Positions 37,601 to 49,172 of a stretch of DNA of 64,000 nt are shown piece after piece. Each line of letters starts with the position of its first letter. Position 1 is the first letter of the stretch. The DNA lies in NCBI GenBank assembly GCA_019055375.1, contig JAHQIW010007140.1, positions 275,120 through 339,119 of the forward strand, in the 5' to 3' direction. The position numbers were made by a program, and so were the translations under genes. The stretch comes from Parelaphostrongylus tenuis (taxonomy: Eukaryota > Nematoda > Chromadorea > Rhabditida > Metastrongylidae). Under the pieces are notes generated by a model. The model was given only the letters and a program-made list of their open reading frames with translations. It did no database searches and had not been told where the DNA came from.

Positions 37601-40190
37601 GAGGTTTTTTTTCATAGAAAGGCTGTAGTAAACTTCGCAATAAACTAGCCGACAACGTGTACTGTTCGGAGGAAATTTAGTGACTTGCACCGATTTCTCC
37701 AGAGCAGTCTTTTCATGCATTACTTTATCCCAGTAATTGCTCTGTGGAAAGAATGGCAGGTTGCATGAGAGTTTGTTTTCGTTAGACTTAACATTCGAAA
37801 GCCTAGATTTTCCTGAACTTGTCGAGGACACTGCCTCGTAATTGATAAAAATGACTATTTGCCCAAGCTGAGGATTTCCTCGTTCTGCTTTCTTCTTACG
37901 TATCCATCGATTTGATAATTGTTCGAAACATTTTGCCTATAAGCGCTGGCTCATACATGGCTTTCAGTACCATTTGGTGATGTGACAATATTTGCATGTT
38001 AGTTAGAACGCTCAGAAACAGAGTTCTTGGCTTCTCTCGCATAGAATTTATGTATTGTTTTTATACGTTTAACATTTATTCAACTCCTCTTGGGTATAAT
38101 AAACGATAAACAATAGCCGATATAGCCACAGCAGTGTAGCAGCCAAAAATGAAATAGTGGTGAATCTATTTTAGAGACGAACGCAATATAAAGTTTTACG
38201 ACAGACGATGTCCCATGATTAAGCTTCTCATTTGTGTAAATACTTTTCGAACCTTCGAAAGACTAAGCAATTGAGGCACTTTTTTGAAAAAGCCAAAACC
38301 TGCCAAATCAACATTCGGCATGTATGATGGATTGGGACGCATTTATGTAACTGGATGAAAGCTGAACCTATACACTAAGTGTTCTGCTCGTGAGCCCATC
38401 CACACATCTGAAGGCGGGCCTAGGATTGCACGAGGTTAAAGGGTCATTAAACAAAAATACATAATTGAGCACCTCGCTGTTATGATAAGCATCTATGAGA
38501 CGGGACCTACTGTTATTCCAAGTTGACAGATAACTGATGGTTTGAACCTAACTTGAGTGTAACTTTGACCTACTCTTTTCAACTTTCGCGACTGGTTGGT
38601 AAACTTTTCTTTTTCAAAGCGATGAACGATAAAGGAACAGTTTTCAAAGTGTTCTTCTGTTCTCAACGTCTCACTGATAAGAAATTACTAGAAACTCTCC
38701 AATATTATTACTAACTAATAATCTGGTAGTTTTTGATTTAATTAATTCTCAAATCTGTCGCATGCCTCACTTTCGCGCTGCTGTGAGATAGGAAATAAAC
38801 TTTTTCCCACGATAGTGGTTAACGATCCTGAGAGCTTCGTCTACAAATATGAGGAAACGTATGCCTTCTTCGTCGATGGGATCTCTTGTCCGAAGAACAC
38901 TAGGGGTGACGTAGATGGTGGTACTGCCACTGATCTTTGTTTCTCGTTTTTGCGTAACTCTCTAATCCATCTTAGTAACGAAATCGATCATGAAGTCGTA
39001 CAAAGTGCTTGCAATTTCGCCCGAGGACACCTCAGAATGAAGTGCGGTGGTGAGAAAACAAAATATTTGTGAGAGACTGATTTAATTCAACTCGCAGTCA
39101 CAACATGTGATTTAATCCTATTGCCCTATCGTAACGAAGCTGTGAGAGAGAGAGTCATGCCTTGTAACATGGTGGCCGTCTTGTTTTCTGACACATTATC
39201 AAAAGTAGTACGATTCCCGCGATTTTCGCAGACTTCCTGAACTTTGAATGGTCGCTCCCAATTTTGGAAAAAGGAGAATTACAGAAAAGCTGATGAGTTG
39301 TAGATAAAGAATCCATAAACAGTCTTGTGTCGGTTAAAAAAACACAACACAAAAAGATGATGAGGCTTTCTACGTTTGGGAATATGTTCAGTGGCAAACT
39401 TTGTCTTATCAAAGGCGCAAATACATTTTATGATGAGCAATTATGGTTATGTAAGTCACTTCTGCATAAAAACTCCAAGAGACCCGTCTCAGGGACAAGA
39501 ACCTACACGTTAAGAGGAAGTGTTCGTAACTACAATTAATCAGTTGTACTCACAGCTGACGATGTTTAACAGAGACGGTACAGGTCTTCCACCAGCTGCC
39601 ATGTTCGAAATGAAAGACCGCAAGGGATGACATACGCGAGGCAAGTCGATGAAGATGTCTGGACTCCTCATAGGTCGTAAAAACGGGCCGGACAGTATTC
39701 AAGTATGTAATTTAGTCACTTTGGAACTATCTGTTACAACCACAAGAGTGGTGAGACATGGAAAGATTCGGAACCTGAGATGGTCACAAACACGCAATTA
39801 CCTTTTCAGAGAGCTCAGTAAGTTTTCCACTACACCATCTAGTTACTCGCGCCTTCTTTTAGCGGTGTTTAAACCTTTTGGTGGCGTCAGCAATCAAACA
39901 CCAACGATACTGACCTAAAGAGGAACATAAACAGACTCTAAACCCCAGTTAAGCTGCAGCCGTGGTTGATCACAATTTTTGAATTTATTTTCTGTTTAAT
40001 CCACTTATAATGGTAAACTGAGAACTGGAATATGACCACGAGAGTGCTTAGATAGTGATAGGACTTAGAACTTGAAGTGAATTTGAATCCAAAAACTATT
40101 TAGTATACTTTCATAGATAATATTTGATACTAGTAAAGTACGTAAAGCACGTGTCCTCCTGAAGACGAAGATAAATTGAGGCTTTCATGT
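34645..40190. other. Gene-free stretch
   Basis: No supported exon. About 36595-36690 (minus) shows a weak tRNA-like trace (GGTTGGTGCAGTGAATAG on the minus strand). Open frames at 38815-39072 and 39649-39918 (+) have no recognised motif or splice context. Confidence 0.4.
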
Positions 40191-40199
40191 AAGTAAATA

Positions 40200-40885
40200 C
40201 ACGCGCAACTGTTCAAGAGCATAGTGTAAGCATCCCAGTTGTTTTGGAGGAATTTAAAATATTTCAAAGTCGAGAAAGCTCGAGAAATGGGTGCCGCACA
40301 TTAAATGACAACTAAAAAACGTCATCTTGGCGTGAAATCGGGACTTCATTATCGCGAGCGGAAGAGCCCGTTCTTCAACCGTATTGCGATATACGACGAA
40401 AAACCGGACCCTTTACGACAACCGGCGATAAACTTTCGATGGTTACAGCGCAAGAAAGCCCTGTAACATTTTCTCAAGACCAAAATCGTGCCAACAGACA
40501 GTACTAGCAGCAGTCTGTTCATTTGATGCTGGTCTTAAATCACACCTTTCCAAAACCAGTAAAATATATCTCGACGGCGAGGTAGACAAACAAACTAGAT
40601 GCACAAGATTTCAAACTTCAATCACTGCGCTCGACGTTGGTCAGTAGGAAGAAACCAATTCTTCTCCACGATAACGTGGTACAACATCGGACTACTGATG
40701 CTGAAAGGTTGAACAAACCGGACTGAGATGCTCTGCCTCGTTCACCGCATTTGCTGTATCCATTGTCTATGAACCTCATTTTCTCAGAATCGATAACGTC
40801 ATGTGCTAGAAATCTTCAGAGACATAGCCGAGATCGAAACTGTATTCAACAACTACATTATTTTTAAAAGTGCAGGATTCTGAGT
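40200..40885 (+). pseudogene. Mariner transposase relic, + strand
   Basis: The strand reads EKWVPH near 40280, then TTKKRHLGVKSGLHYRERKS, PFFNRIAIYDEK (the TGDEKW-type region) and LLHDNVVQH near 40665. Near the end comes IFRDIAEIETVFNNY and FKSAGF. These are in the order of a mariner transposase from the WVPH motif to the C-terminus. Stops and frameshifts are frequent and the N-terminal HTH is absent. Its 3' end abuts a second, oppositely oriented relic. Confidence 0.8.
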
Positions 40886-40887
40886 GA

Positions 40888-41865
40888 TTAGCATTTAAAA
40901 TAATCTAAAAGTAGGACTGAAAAAGTGTGTCCAAAAGCACAGTACACAGATAGTTCGAGATGTTTTGTAAAAGAACATGAGTCTTGATAGTGAAGTTTGC
41001 GAGTGCCTGAGCAGTTGATTACCTCCAAGAAGAAATAATCAATGACGACTCTCTTGAATACTTCAGAGGGTGAAACACTTAGCGCTCCTTGATCCACAAT
41101 GCTTTTACTTTGGAGAAACTTTTGGAAATAGAATTGAAGTCTCGATATTTGTTAGTTCTATTTAAATCCGATGGAACAAGATCAGGGCTATGCGGTGGAT
41201 GTGGTGAAGTGATCGAGTCCAGACTTTCCAAAATGTGGCGAGTCGACTTTGCAATGTGAAATCGAACGCTATCTTAGAGAAAGGCGAGACTGAGTCGTTT
41301 CGGACGCTTCTCTTGCACTGCTACGAGCAATCTCCGGACTTACCGTAAACGCTGACATCAATCGCCTGCTTGTTGTCAAGCAGTTCCCACATCAGCATAC
41401 CTGGCAATCCTGAAAAACGGAGAGCACGATCTTCCAAGCATGGAAATTGGACTTTGGTTAAGGTGGCGGGTTTTCGGCACAAGGCAGTCACTAAGCGTCG
41501 CGCGCGTTGTTCTCGTAGTAGATGCAGATTCTCTCCAAAGATAATCAACTTTGGTAAGTCCAGCCTGTGCAGTCGCAGCAGAAGATTTTTGCAGATGGTC
41601 ACGTAAGCTGCGCGGTCATAGTCGGTCGAGGCTTGAGAAATCCATCGAGATATGATTTTGCAGTAACTATAGATGACGAACGACAATGCTACGGTCGTGT
41701 CCAAGTGTCTGGCTGAAACTACTGGAACATTCGCCAACATACTACATTCTTCTGACAGTAATAAAACTTCATCTGAATACTTTGTCGAAGACAATAAGCC
41801 AATTTAGAATAGAAAGAAACTGGATAGAATAATAGTGGAAAAGGAACAATAGGACAACCCAATAT
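40888..41865 (-). pseudogene. Mariner transposase relic, - strand
   Basis: On the minus strand an open piece (41794 down to 41321) contains RWISQASTDYDRAAYVTICK, LLLRLHR and GMLMWELLDNKQAIDVSVYG, matching the W-P-H to WELL region of mariner. After a break, about 41300-41160 reads SVRFHIAKSTRHILESLDS and HPPHSPDLVPSDL, the catalytic C-terminal signature. The C-terminal FFxS region follows near 41040. Near 41860 the strand contains ATTGGGTTGTCC, which may be the terminal inverted repeat. It is interrupted by stops and dead. Confidence 0.78.
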
Positions 41866-41869
41866 TTAC

Positions 41870-42515
41870 TATTCGCAACAAAGACAAGCCAGTCGCAAAC
41901 CAACATTTGTATACAAACACCTCAAGCGCCACCGATTTGCAACGGGTGTTTTGACATTCCGTTGAGCTTGAATAATTCAAAATGGTGCTATCCAGGAGAA
42001 AAAACTCGCTCACCCTGATATTAGATTTGAGACACTAAGTAGTGGGACGAGATTCAAAGTTCTTAGGGTCGTAATAACAATTTCAAAGATATATGACCCA
42101 TCAGTTACTTGTGACATCTTATGAAAAATGTGGGAAATTCGGGATGGATACTTGATAACAAATTGGTAGCGATTGTGTGGATAGCAATCATTATGTGATT
42201 AGAAGAAAAAACCTACAAATAGCAATAACAGCGCATTATTCTGGCATTATACAGCGGATGAAATTTCCGTAAAAAAACGAGTCAATTACATTACCAAATG
42301 ATACGAATGCAACAAAAATGTACTATTGAAGTTCGTCTCCGGAAGTTTAGTAAACTGAGAACATAATGAGATTGTATTATACAAAAGGAGAGGGTCAGTC
42401 GGGCTGAAGCACCTATTAGAGTGTATGTGCATATCAATAACCTTAAAAAAAGTGCAAGAGCATGAAAAGACTGATTCTTTTTCCGTTTAGTAGCACAGAT
42501 TTTCAACTGTTTTCC
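41870..42515. other. Gene-free stretch
   Basis: No feature recognised between the mariner relic and the F2 element. Confidence 0.4.
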
Positions 42516-42517
42516 CT

Positions 42518-43150
42518 TCGCTAGACAAGAAATTTTCATAAAAAGTGTGAGCTATCATTCGAAAGCTTAACTCTCAAGCTAGCGTTGTACGTAACCAGCT
42601 TTTGAAAAACCTCTTATAACGCTTTAAATTCAAAAAATTATGTTTCCCACCCGCCGCGCAAAAAAACTATTAGTTTTCTAGAAACACGAAAAGCACAGTG
42701 AACGTGTAGAGAAAATCTCCTAGTATCACATTCAGACTTTAATCTGAGTTTCTTCCAAAACGGAGAAACAATCCTAATCAAATACACTTCACTTAGGCGC
42801 CATCGATCGATGTTCGAGCCCCACCCACGCTCGTGATTGGCCAAGGAACACTGCTGCGTATATAATCAATCTTATTTTTTTGCTGCGTTGCAGAGAAACG
42901 GTTTTTTTCAGAATACAAGCACAGCGTTGGAATCGGCTAAATCTATACGCTATCGAAGTGATTACTAATAGTCTAAAATGAAAGAGCTCTCTCCGGCGAG
43001 AAATATGCGCGTGTGAAACATAATTCTATTTGAATTTTACAGCGTTATAAAGGCTCCTTTCCAAAAACCGGCCACTGACAGCGCTAGTATTGGATTCAAG
43101 CTTTGAAATGATTACCAACGATGTTATAAAAACTTCTCACTCAGCGTAAG
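42518..43150. mobile_element. F2 foldback element (copy b)
   Basis: Left arm: CGCTAGACAAGAAATTTTCA, ATCATTCGAAAGCTTAACTC, TTTTGAAAAACCTCTTATAA. Right arm, inverse: TTACAGCGTTATAAAGGCTC, CAAGCTTTGAAATGATTACC, ATAAAAACTTCTCACTCAGC. The inner right arm has the F2 block CTCCGGCGAGAAATATGCGC. There is no coding frame. Confidence 0.78.
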
Positions 43151-43159
43151 GGATAAGCT

Positions 43160-44500
43160 TGAAAAGCTGTGCTACCAAACGGAAAAGACTAAAGGAAAGT
43201 GCCAGAAAAAATCTCCACGTAACTCTGCATACTTCTAAAGAAACTCTTATGTCGCTTGAAAAGTCTGGAAAGATAGAGAAGGAGTGCATTTGCGCCATTC
43301 ACTAGAGTATGGTACGATTTCAATGCAAATGCAAACGCAAACATCTCTTCAATGTCAAAGCAACCTTTTCATTACAGCTGGCGTATTCAACTAGGCGGGC
43401 GGTTTAGACGGCTATGAAGAACACGTGGGTGCCCTTCTTATTATAAATGTAATTACAGAAGTCTCTACATTATATTCGCCACCATTTAACGACGAAGAAC
43501 TCTCTTTAGAACCTAGATTTACCAAATAAGTACCAGATTTCTAGTGAGAGTCGCGCTAATCTTCCTAAGTCCTCCAAACAGCGCCGACATGAGTGTACTG
43601 TTTTCAGTACACGCCGTAGCGAAAGATCAACACTTTCCAGCTGGACGTCAATGTTGTTGATTGAAACGAAAATATCTACTCTGATTACAATTGTTTGCAA
43701 CTAATCTACATGCCCTGCCAGCAACAAGCAAGTTTACGTGGTAAGCGTACATATAATTTTAATGAATAAACATATTTCTCAGAGCTCAGCTGGGCTAAAT
43801 ACCGATATGAGCTTACACGACCCAAACCCACTAACGATTGGTTACTGACAGGTTCGATAATTCATACTGAAGAAAGAGTGGTAGCAAAACGTCGCCTCTA
43901 TGCCGTCGCGGAAGCACGCGCACCGGCAAGGACGAAATGCGGGTTCAACATTTGCCTGAGATGGAATTTTCGCGTAAAACCTAGTGTTAGCACATTCACA
44001 ACAACATATCAATGCTAGAAGCCACTAAAAATGGAGAATTCATACAGATACTTTTCCAAAGCCAACTTTGTTTCTGTTTTCTTTTGCTTGAGCATAAAAT
44101 GGCTAGCAAGTGTGAGTTTGTTCACAACATGTGCCTCCAAAAACACTGCATTTGTGGTTTTACAGTGCCTCAGGCTTTATTCAGAAACTGTGCAGAGTCT
44201 ATTCTGTTTTCAACGCTTTCACGACTGTCTCAAAAAACTGTGCAATTGGCGTGCGCGATATCTTTTGTGCACTGAAATCAGTCCATTTCCTGCAAGAGTA
44301 GGTTGGGATCCAGTGCGTTTCTACAAATAGTCGCTCCAAGGTACAGTTTTCAGGAAGGAGAGAAGGAAAAAAAAGAAATCATAGATCAGAAAAAGGCAGC
44401 TTTCAAACGACTACGTTAGAAAAAATGTTCAATCGTTAACAGAACAGCTTCAATATGCTAGGTCGTTAGAGGTTAGATTGCGGCAGAAAAGATCAAAAAC
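43160..44500. other. Gene-free stretch with a tRNA-like relic
   Basis: About 43885-43965 has GGAAGCACGCGCACCGG and GAAATGCGGGTTCAACATTT, a decayed S2-like unit. No exon is supported. Confidence 0.4.
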
Positions 44501-44514
44501 GATGTCATACTGGC

Positions 44515-44865
44515 TGCATGTACATGCACATACATACATGTATACGTTCATACACTATGCATATGCATATATGCAGATATGTACATGTGTACATATACGT
44601 ATACGTATATGTATACATACATACATACATGTGTGCACATCTGTATATATCCGGTCGAATTTCACAGAATCACGCCGGCGGACAAGCCCAGCGTGGGTTC
44701 GCGGAAGTCAACCACATATACGTAAGTGTACATACCGTATACATATACATATATATATATATACATATATACATATTATATATGCATATGTAAACACGCA
44801 TATACATATTATACATATTCATGCGTACAACGTATACATCTACACATTTATGCGCATGTAAGTTT
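44515..44865. repeat. (TATACA)n alternating purine-pyrimidine microsatellite
   Basis: Long runs such as CATACATACATGTATACG and ATATACATATATATATATAT occupy the region. A non-repeat segment at about 44652-44715 (GAATCACGCCGGCGGACAAG, CGTGGGTTCGCGG) interrupts it and looks like an inserted fragment. Open frames here (Tyr, Ile and His rich) are a by-product of the repeat. Confidence 0.85.
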
Positions 44866-45329
44866 AGATAAGTAGCGTGAAAGCCCTTCCCATGTTCCTC
44901 TAGTTAAAAATTTTGACATTCTCCAGAGCCGAAACAAAGGAGAAGAGCTTCCGACTTATGGTAGTCAAAGGAGAAAGTTTTAGTTAGCACACTGGCAAAA
45001 CTCACCGTATCAAATGCTTAGATAAAAAAAAGAGTCTTCAACAAGTTAAAACCGAGAATATCGGCAATGAAATGGTATAAAAACTAAAACCCAAACGTAA
45101 ACAACTCTCATTTTGACCACAATATGAATCCTTAGCCTTTTGTTACTGTCTCCTTAAGTGTGTGGTCAATCAAATGTATGAAATATTCATGAATAAGTGA
45201 TACTAAGAAATTTCATTCTGCAAATTGTTGGATGCTAAGAAGACTTGATGAAATTAGAACTAGTGCGGAACCGAAGACCACAAGCAACTCACGAATTGCT
45301 GGTAGAAAATGAATTGAGAATAGATATGT

Positions 45330-46730
45330 AGGGTATGTCTATTCAAAAACTCATGACTCTTTTGCGGAAGTGCCTGAGTTGTTCAATCTTTAGGTGGTCG
45401 GAAAATATTTTGCACAATATTAGAGGGCTAGCAAGGGGCAACGATTGGCACCAAGCCTTGCCCTTGCTTTCATGTCCAAAGTGGAAGCTTCAGTTCTCAG
45501 TCGTGGTCCATTACTCTACTGTCGATACATAGATGATTATGTCTTATCACCTGCTCGACACTGGAGGGATGGATAAATACTTCGAACCTGTGAACGGACA
45601 GTCAGAGTTAATTAATTGACGAGAGAACAACAAAATCCAGAGAACTGGCTTCCCTTTCTGAACGTTCAAGTTCAACTCAGTGAAAGTGGCTACAATACAA
45701 AATGGTATCGCAAGCCTAGTGACAAAAACATCTGGGTGCACCACCCTTCTTCTTATCGCCCAAGTATTAAATAGCACTCATCCGAAATATGTATCGAACA
45801 GCTTCAAGGTTTGTAGGGGGAGTGGGGAGAGAGAAGAGTCACTACGCTTGGCACGAAAGATAACCATTTCAAATGGCTACGAGAGAGCAGCCACTGAAGT
45901 TAGGTCAATGAGAAGAGTTAGGCCCCATAACATTAATGAACGAGAACGATGTTGTTTTCAAACCTAAACGGGAAGATACTATTGAAACTACCTTTTACAA
46001 CAAATGAAATAAGCGCAGTTATAAATAAGGGCGGGGGGGGGGGGTGATGTTCAAGAAACAGTGGCCTGGAAAACTCCGTAAGAATTATAGAAATTCCTCC
46101 TGATAACTTACGTCGCCAATCGGTTCGGAACCGCTTGCACGACCGCTTGTGTAAGACTGACAACTCTAAAGTATGTCCTAATGGTAGAGAAGGAGACTTG
46201 CACGAGTTCGAGTTCAGTATACCTGATCTCATGCACAATATTCGGTGAAGAATATACTGAAGAGAAGGGAAGACCACTTTGACGCGCGTCAAGGAACACT
46301 CAGATGGGATAGACAACAGCAAAACAAATAAGCCTTTAGGGGCATACAGAGTGGAAAAACATGACAATACGGAACTTGACGTGGTAGCGAAAATCCTGGG
46401 ACAAGCATTAAAAACATCAGCGCGAAAGAACCCTCGAGGTTTCTTGGATAAGCGCAAACAACCGGAGAATGATTAGAGGGGGAATGCCCTAAGCATAACA
46501 AGTGATATGGCACCTTCATCCTCAATTCACTCTTCTAGTCTGAGTATGGCTTATATTCGAAAATTGTGTCACACTAGACCGGTGACCGCTCTCAAAACCA
46601 AACAGGGTGGGGTTTTTCAGAATGACTAAACTGTTGATTTCTTCTACATCAGATTTTTGATGCTTGTGAAACATTACCCAATTAATTGATCTAGGATCTG
46701 ACGAAGGCGCTACCGCCGAAACGTTAGCTA
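45330..46730 (+). pseudogene. Penelope-like retroelement relic 2 (RT, linker and GIY-YIG end)
   Basis: In the + frame starting near 45423 the strand reads GQRLAPSLALAFMSKVEASV, then LLYCRYIDDYVL near 45515-45543. This is the catalytic YxDD block of a reverse transcriptase in its Penelope-like form. Next come WLPFLNVQVQLSESGYNTKW and YRKPSDKNIWVHH. Further on are NRLHDRLCKTDNSKVCPNG and, in another frame, TRVKEHSDGIDNSKTNKPLG, the part after the YIGETGRPL of the GIY-YIG nuclease. Stops and frameshifts separate the blocks, so the element is dead. A hammerhead-like motif lies downstream at 46698-46723. Confidence 0.85.
46698..46723 (+). ncRNA. Hammerhead-ribozyme-like motif
   Basis: CTGACGAA, stem GGCG, loop CTAC, stem CGCC, then GAAACG, followed by TTAGC. 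It matches the hammerhead core (CUGANGA, stem II, GAAA) apart from one extra unpaired A before the stem. It lies in the 3' flank of Penelope-like relic 2; such elements are known to carry hammerhead motifs. Activity is not shown. Confidence 0.6.
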
Positions 46731-46739
46731 TCGAGTTTT

Positions 46740-47865
46740 GGGGAGAAAAAGGAGAATACCAATCTCGTGCAAGTTCAAATATAGAAAAGAACAGTTCGTG
46801 AGAAATGATGCGGAACCGATGAGGATACAGACAAAAGTGGTATTTTCTGGAAGATTATGAAACCGTCACTAATCAAAAAGGCTTTTGTAAATGACAACAA
46901 TCTCTTTTCACAAAGGTAAATAAAGACTAGAGAGAAATCTAAAGTAATAATAAAACGCAAAAATAGTCGGTAAAGAGATAAACTATGCAAAATTAGTACT
47001 AACACTAGAAAAAACCCACCGTTGTAAAGCAAAAAATTGAGCCAAGAAGCGACAAAAAGAACGCGAAAATCCTTTGCGTACGTGACATTCCGAAGAAGTT
47101 CTCATCTCCAGAAGAAAACCAACCACTATTTTTCCTGAACTAATATCTCGGAAAATACGTGGGAAATAAGATAAACATTTTGGTATTGAAAGTCAGAATC
47201 TACCTGTTCTTTGAGTTTTGTAACTGGCCATCACCTCCCACCTCACCAGTTAGCGATTCTGAATCGGCAGTCTCGGAACGTGAAAGAAGAGGCAAACTAC
47301 TGAAAAATAATGAAAACTCAAGATACTAACAGTCAGTATAGTAAATACGGTCAGCTCTGAATTCGCGTGAACAGCTCATTGCTTTTATCTGACGACATAA
47401 TTCCGGTTCAGATAGAGCTTTCTAGCGTCGTTTCAATGAGGAAGGGCTATGAGGTTCTGGACTTATGCCTCCTCCCCCTCCCCCCCCCCCCCCCCATAGC
47501 CTCGACTATCGGAGGAGGGAGATATCGTTACGTTTATTCAGCGGAATAGACCTTACCAAGCATTGTCTGTTAAAGTCTCCTATTCTTACTTGACAGAAAT
47601 GCCTTGTCAACTTGAGTGTCTCAATTGCAGGAGTTAACAGTAGAAAGTGAATTGAAATGCTTCACCTTAGAGAACTTGTCAGCTTGTTTCTCAAGTCACC
47701 GAAACGACTGGAGGAAGCAGAGCCGATACCACCACCACCAATGCTATTTCCGGCAGCAGCCTTTTTCTTCTGTTCATTTACAAACGCCTCAAGGGCTGAC
47801 ATCAACCCTAAAGAGTAAAAAAATGCCTCAGACATAACACAAGAGGATCTACATCCACGAATATT
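46740..47865. other. Gene-free stretch
   Basis: No exon is supported. A C homopolymer lies at about 47481-47496. A G run lies just upstream of this stretch at 46032-46044, inside Penelope-like relic 2. Confidence 0.45.
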
Positions 47866-47869
47866 GAGG

Positions 47870-48042
47870 TGAACGCAAAAATTCGGCCCAGGCGGAAGTT
47901 GAACCCGTTTTCAGTCTTACTGGGGGCGTAATTAAGGTCCGATAGTTCGTATCGAAGAAAGAATAGTAGCATGCGCTCCTACAAGGATGGCGCACGGGTT
48001 CACATCCCGTCGGGGTCGAATTTTTGCGACTCAACATTCTTA
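47870..48042. repeat. Inverted pair of tRNA-like B-box units
   Basis: The left arm (minus) reads ACGGGTTCAACTTCCGCC and CGAATTTTTGCG. The right arm (plus, 47994-48030) reads CACGGGTTCACATCCCGTCG and CGAATTTTTGCG. The arms face each other and could fold back. Confidence 0.55.
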
Positions 48043-48421
48043 TTGTATATTTACTTCACCACTCCACTGCTGAAAAGCACGAAAAAACAGAAGAATCTGT
48101 ATAAGTTACGCATAGGAATCTTTATATATATATACAAGGGAAAACTGCCACTATTGTGAGATTCAGAACTCAAAAAAAATCTATTTATTCATCTAAATTA
48201 TTCTACAATAAGTACAAAATCAATGATGGGAATCCCAGGAAGTTTTGCCATATCTAGCATAGAGATATCCTTCCTCAATCGCTATCATTGCAAACGCAAT
48301 ACCAACACCAATTTTCCATCCTGGTAAGATCAACTGAAAACTTTAATAAATGAAAAATTAGCACTTCAAAAACGAAGCTTTGAACTGAACATGCCTCTTC
48401 TTGCTTGATTATAACAAAACG

Positions 48422-48703
48422 GGGAGCGCGTATTGCGCAGTGCTTAGAAGTTCTCCGCGACGCACTCACCTAGGTCAATGGTTCGATCTCGTGCTTAAAG
48501 CTAACAGCCTTCCATCCCTGCGGAGTCAGTGAATTGGTATCGGACTTGTAAGGAATAACCCGAGCACTGACTTGATACATCGGTGGACCAATGTGAGCCA
48601 TCGTTAATGCCCCAGACATGAATTCAATGACCTCTACAGATGCTCATTAAAGTCGAATGCATCGCGCATCTCTAGGGGATTCATTAACACCGAGACCCTT
48701 ATC
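48422..48703 (+). mobile_element. S1 SINE, good copy
   Basis: The tRNA-derived head has GCGCAGTGCTTAGAAG (A-box) and CAATGGTTCGATCTCG (B-box). The S1 body follows: CCTTCCATCCCTGCGGAGTC, GAATTGGTATCGGACTTG, GACTTGATACATCGGTGGAC. The 3' end is TTCATTAACACCGAGACCCT. The two boxes would form a type-2 RNA polymerase III promoter. Confidence 0.82.
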
Positions 48704-48763
48704 CTTCTTAACCGATATAAAAGCCCACGGACGATTATCCGTAATAGATAATAAAAGGATGCA

Positions 48764-49038
48764 GGATAAAGCTCTCCGCGTTGATCGACCCTGGGGAATG
48801 CGCCACGCATTCGACTCCATTCGCATAGCATCGTAGAGGTGACTGAATGTCAATCTGGTCTTTACAATGACCCGTGATGGCCCATTGATGTATCGCGTCG
48901 AGCTATCCTCCAGGACAAATTTGACACCCGTTTGCCGACTCTATGGGAATGGAAGGCTTGGTGTGCCATGATGCAGGATTGAACCATCAACCACGTGTAT
49001 CTGGTAGCGGGGCTCCTCCAATCACTGCGGAAACGTGT
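48764..49038 (-). mobile_element. S1 SINE, inverted relative to its neighbour
   Basis: The 3' end (GGATAAAGCTCTCCGCGTTG in + sense) lies left and the head (GGATTGAACCATCAACCACG, then CCAATCACTGCG) lies right. About 60 bp separates it from the + copy at 48422-48703, so the two form an inverted pair. Confidence 0.82.
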
Positions 49039-49172
49039 CTTAAAAGTTGAACGAATGATATACCAAAGGAAAACGATTTCTACTCACCCGTTTGAAATGA
49101 TTCCACTGACCACGAACATGAGGATATTCGCGATCATACAGGTAAGTGTAGTTCCTAAATTACCATTATGAT

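Noticed and set aside
44478..44861. Open frames rich in Tyr, Ile and His
   Set aside because: They are translations of the TATACA microsatellite.
45933..46457. Minus-strand open frame of 174 codons
   Set aside because: It is antisense to recognisable Penelope-like coding blocks on the + strand and has no motif of its own.
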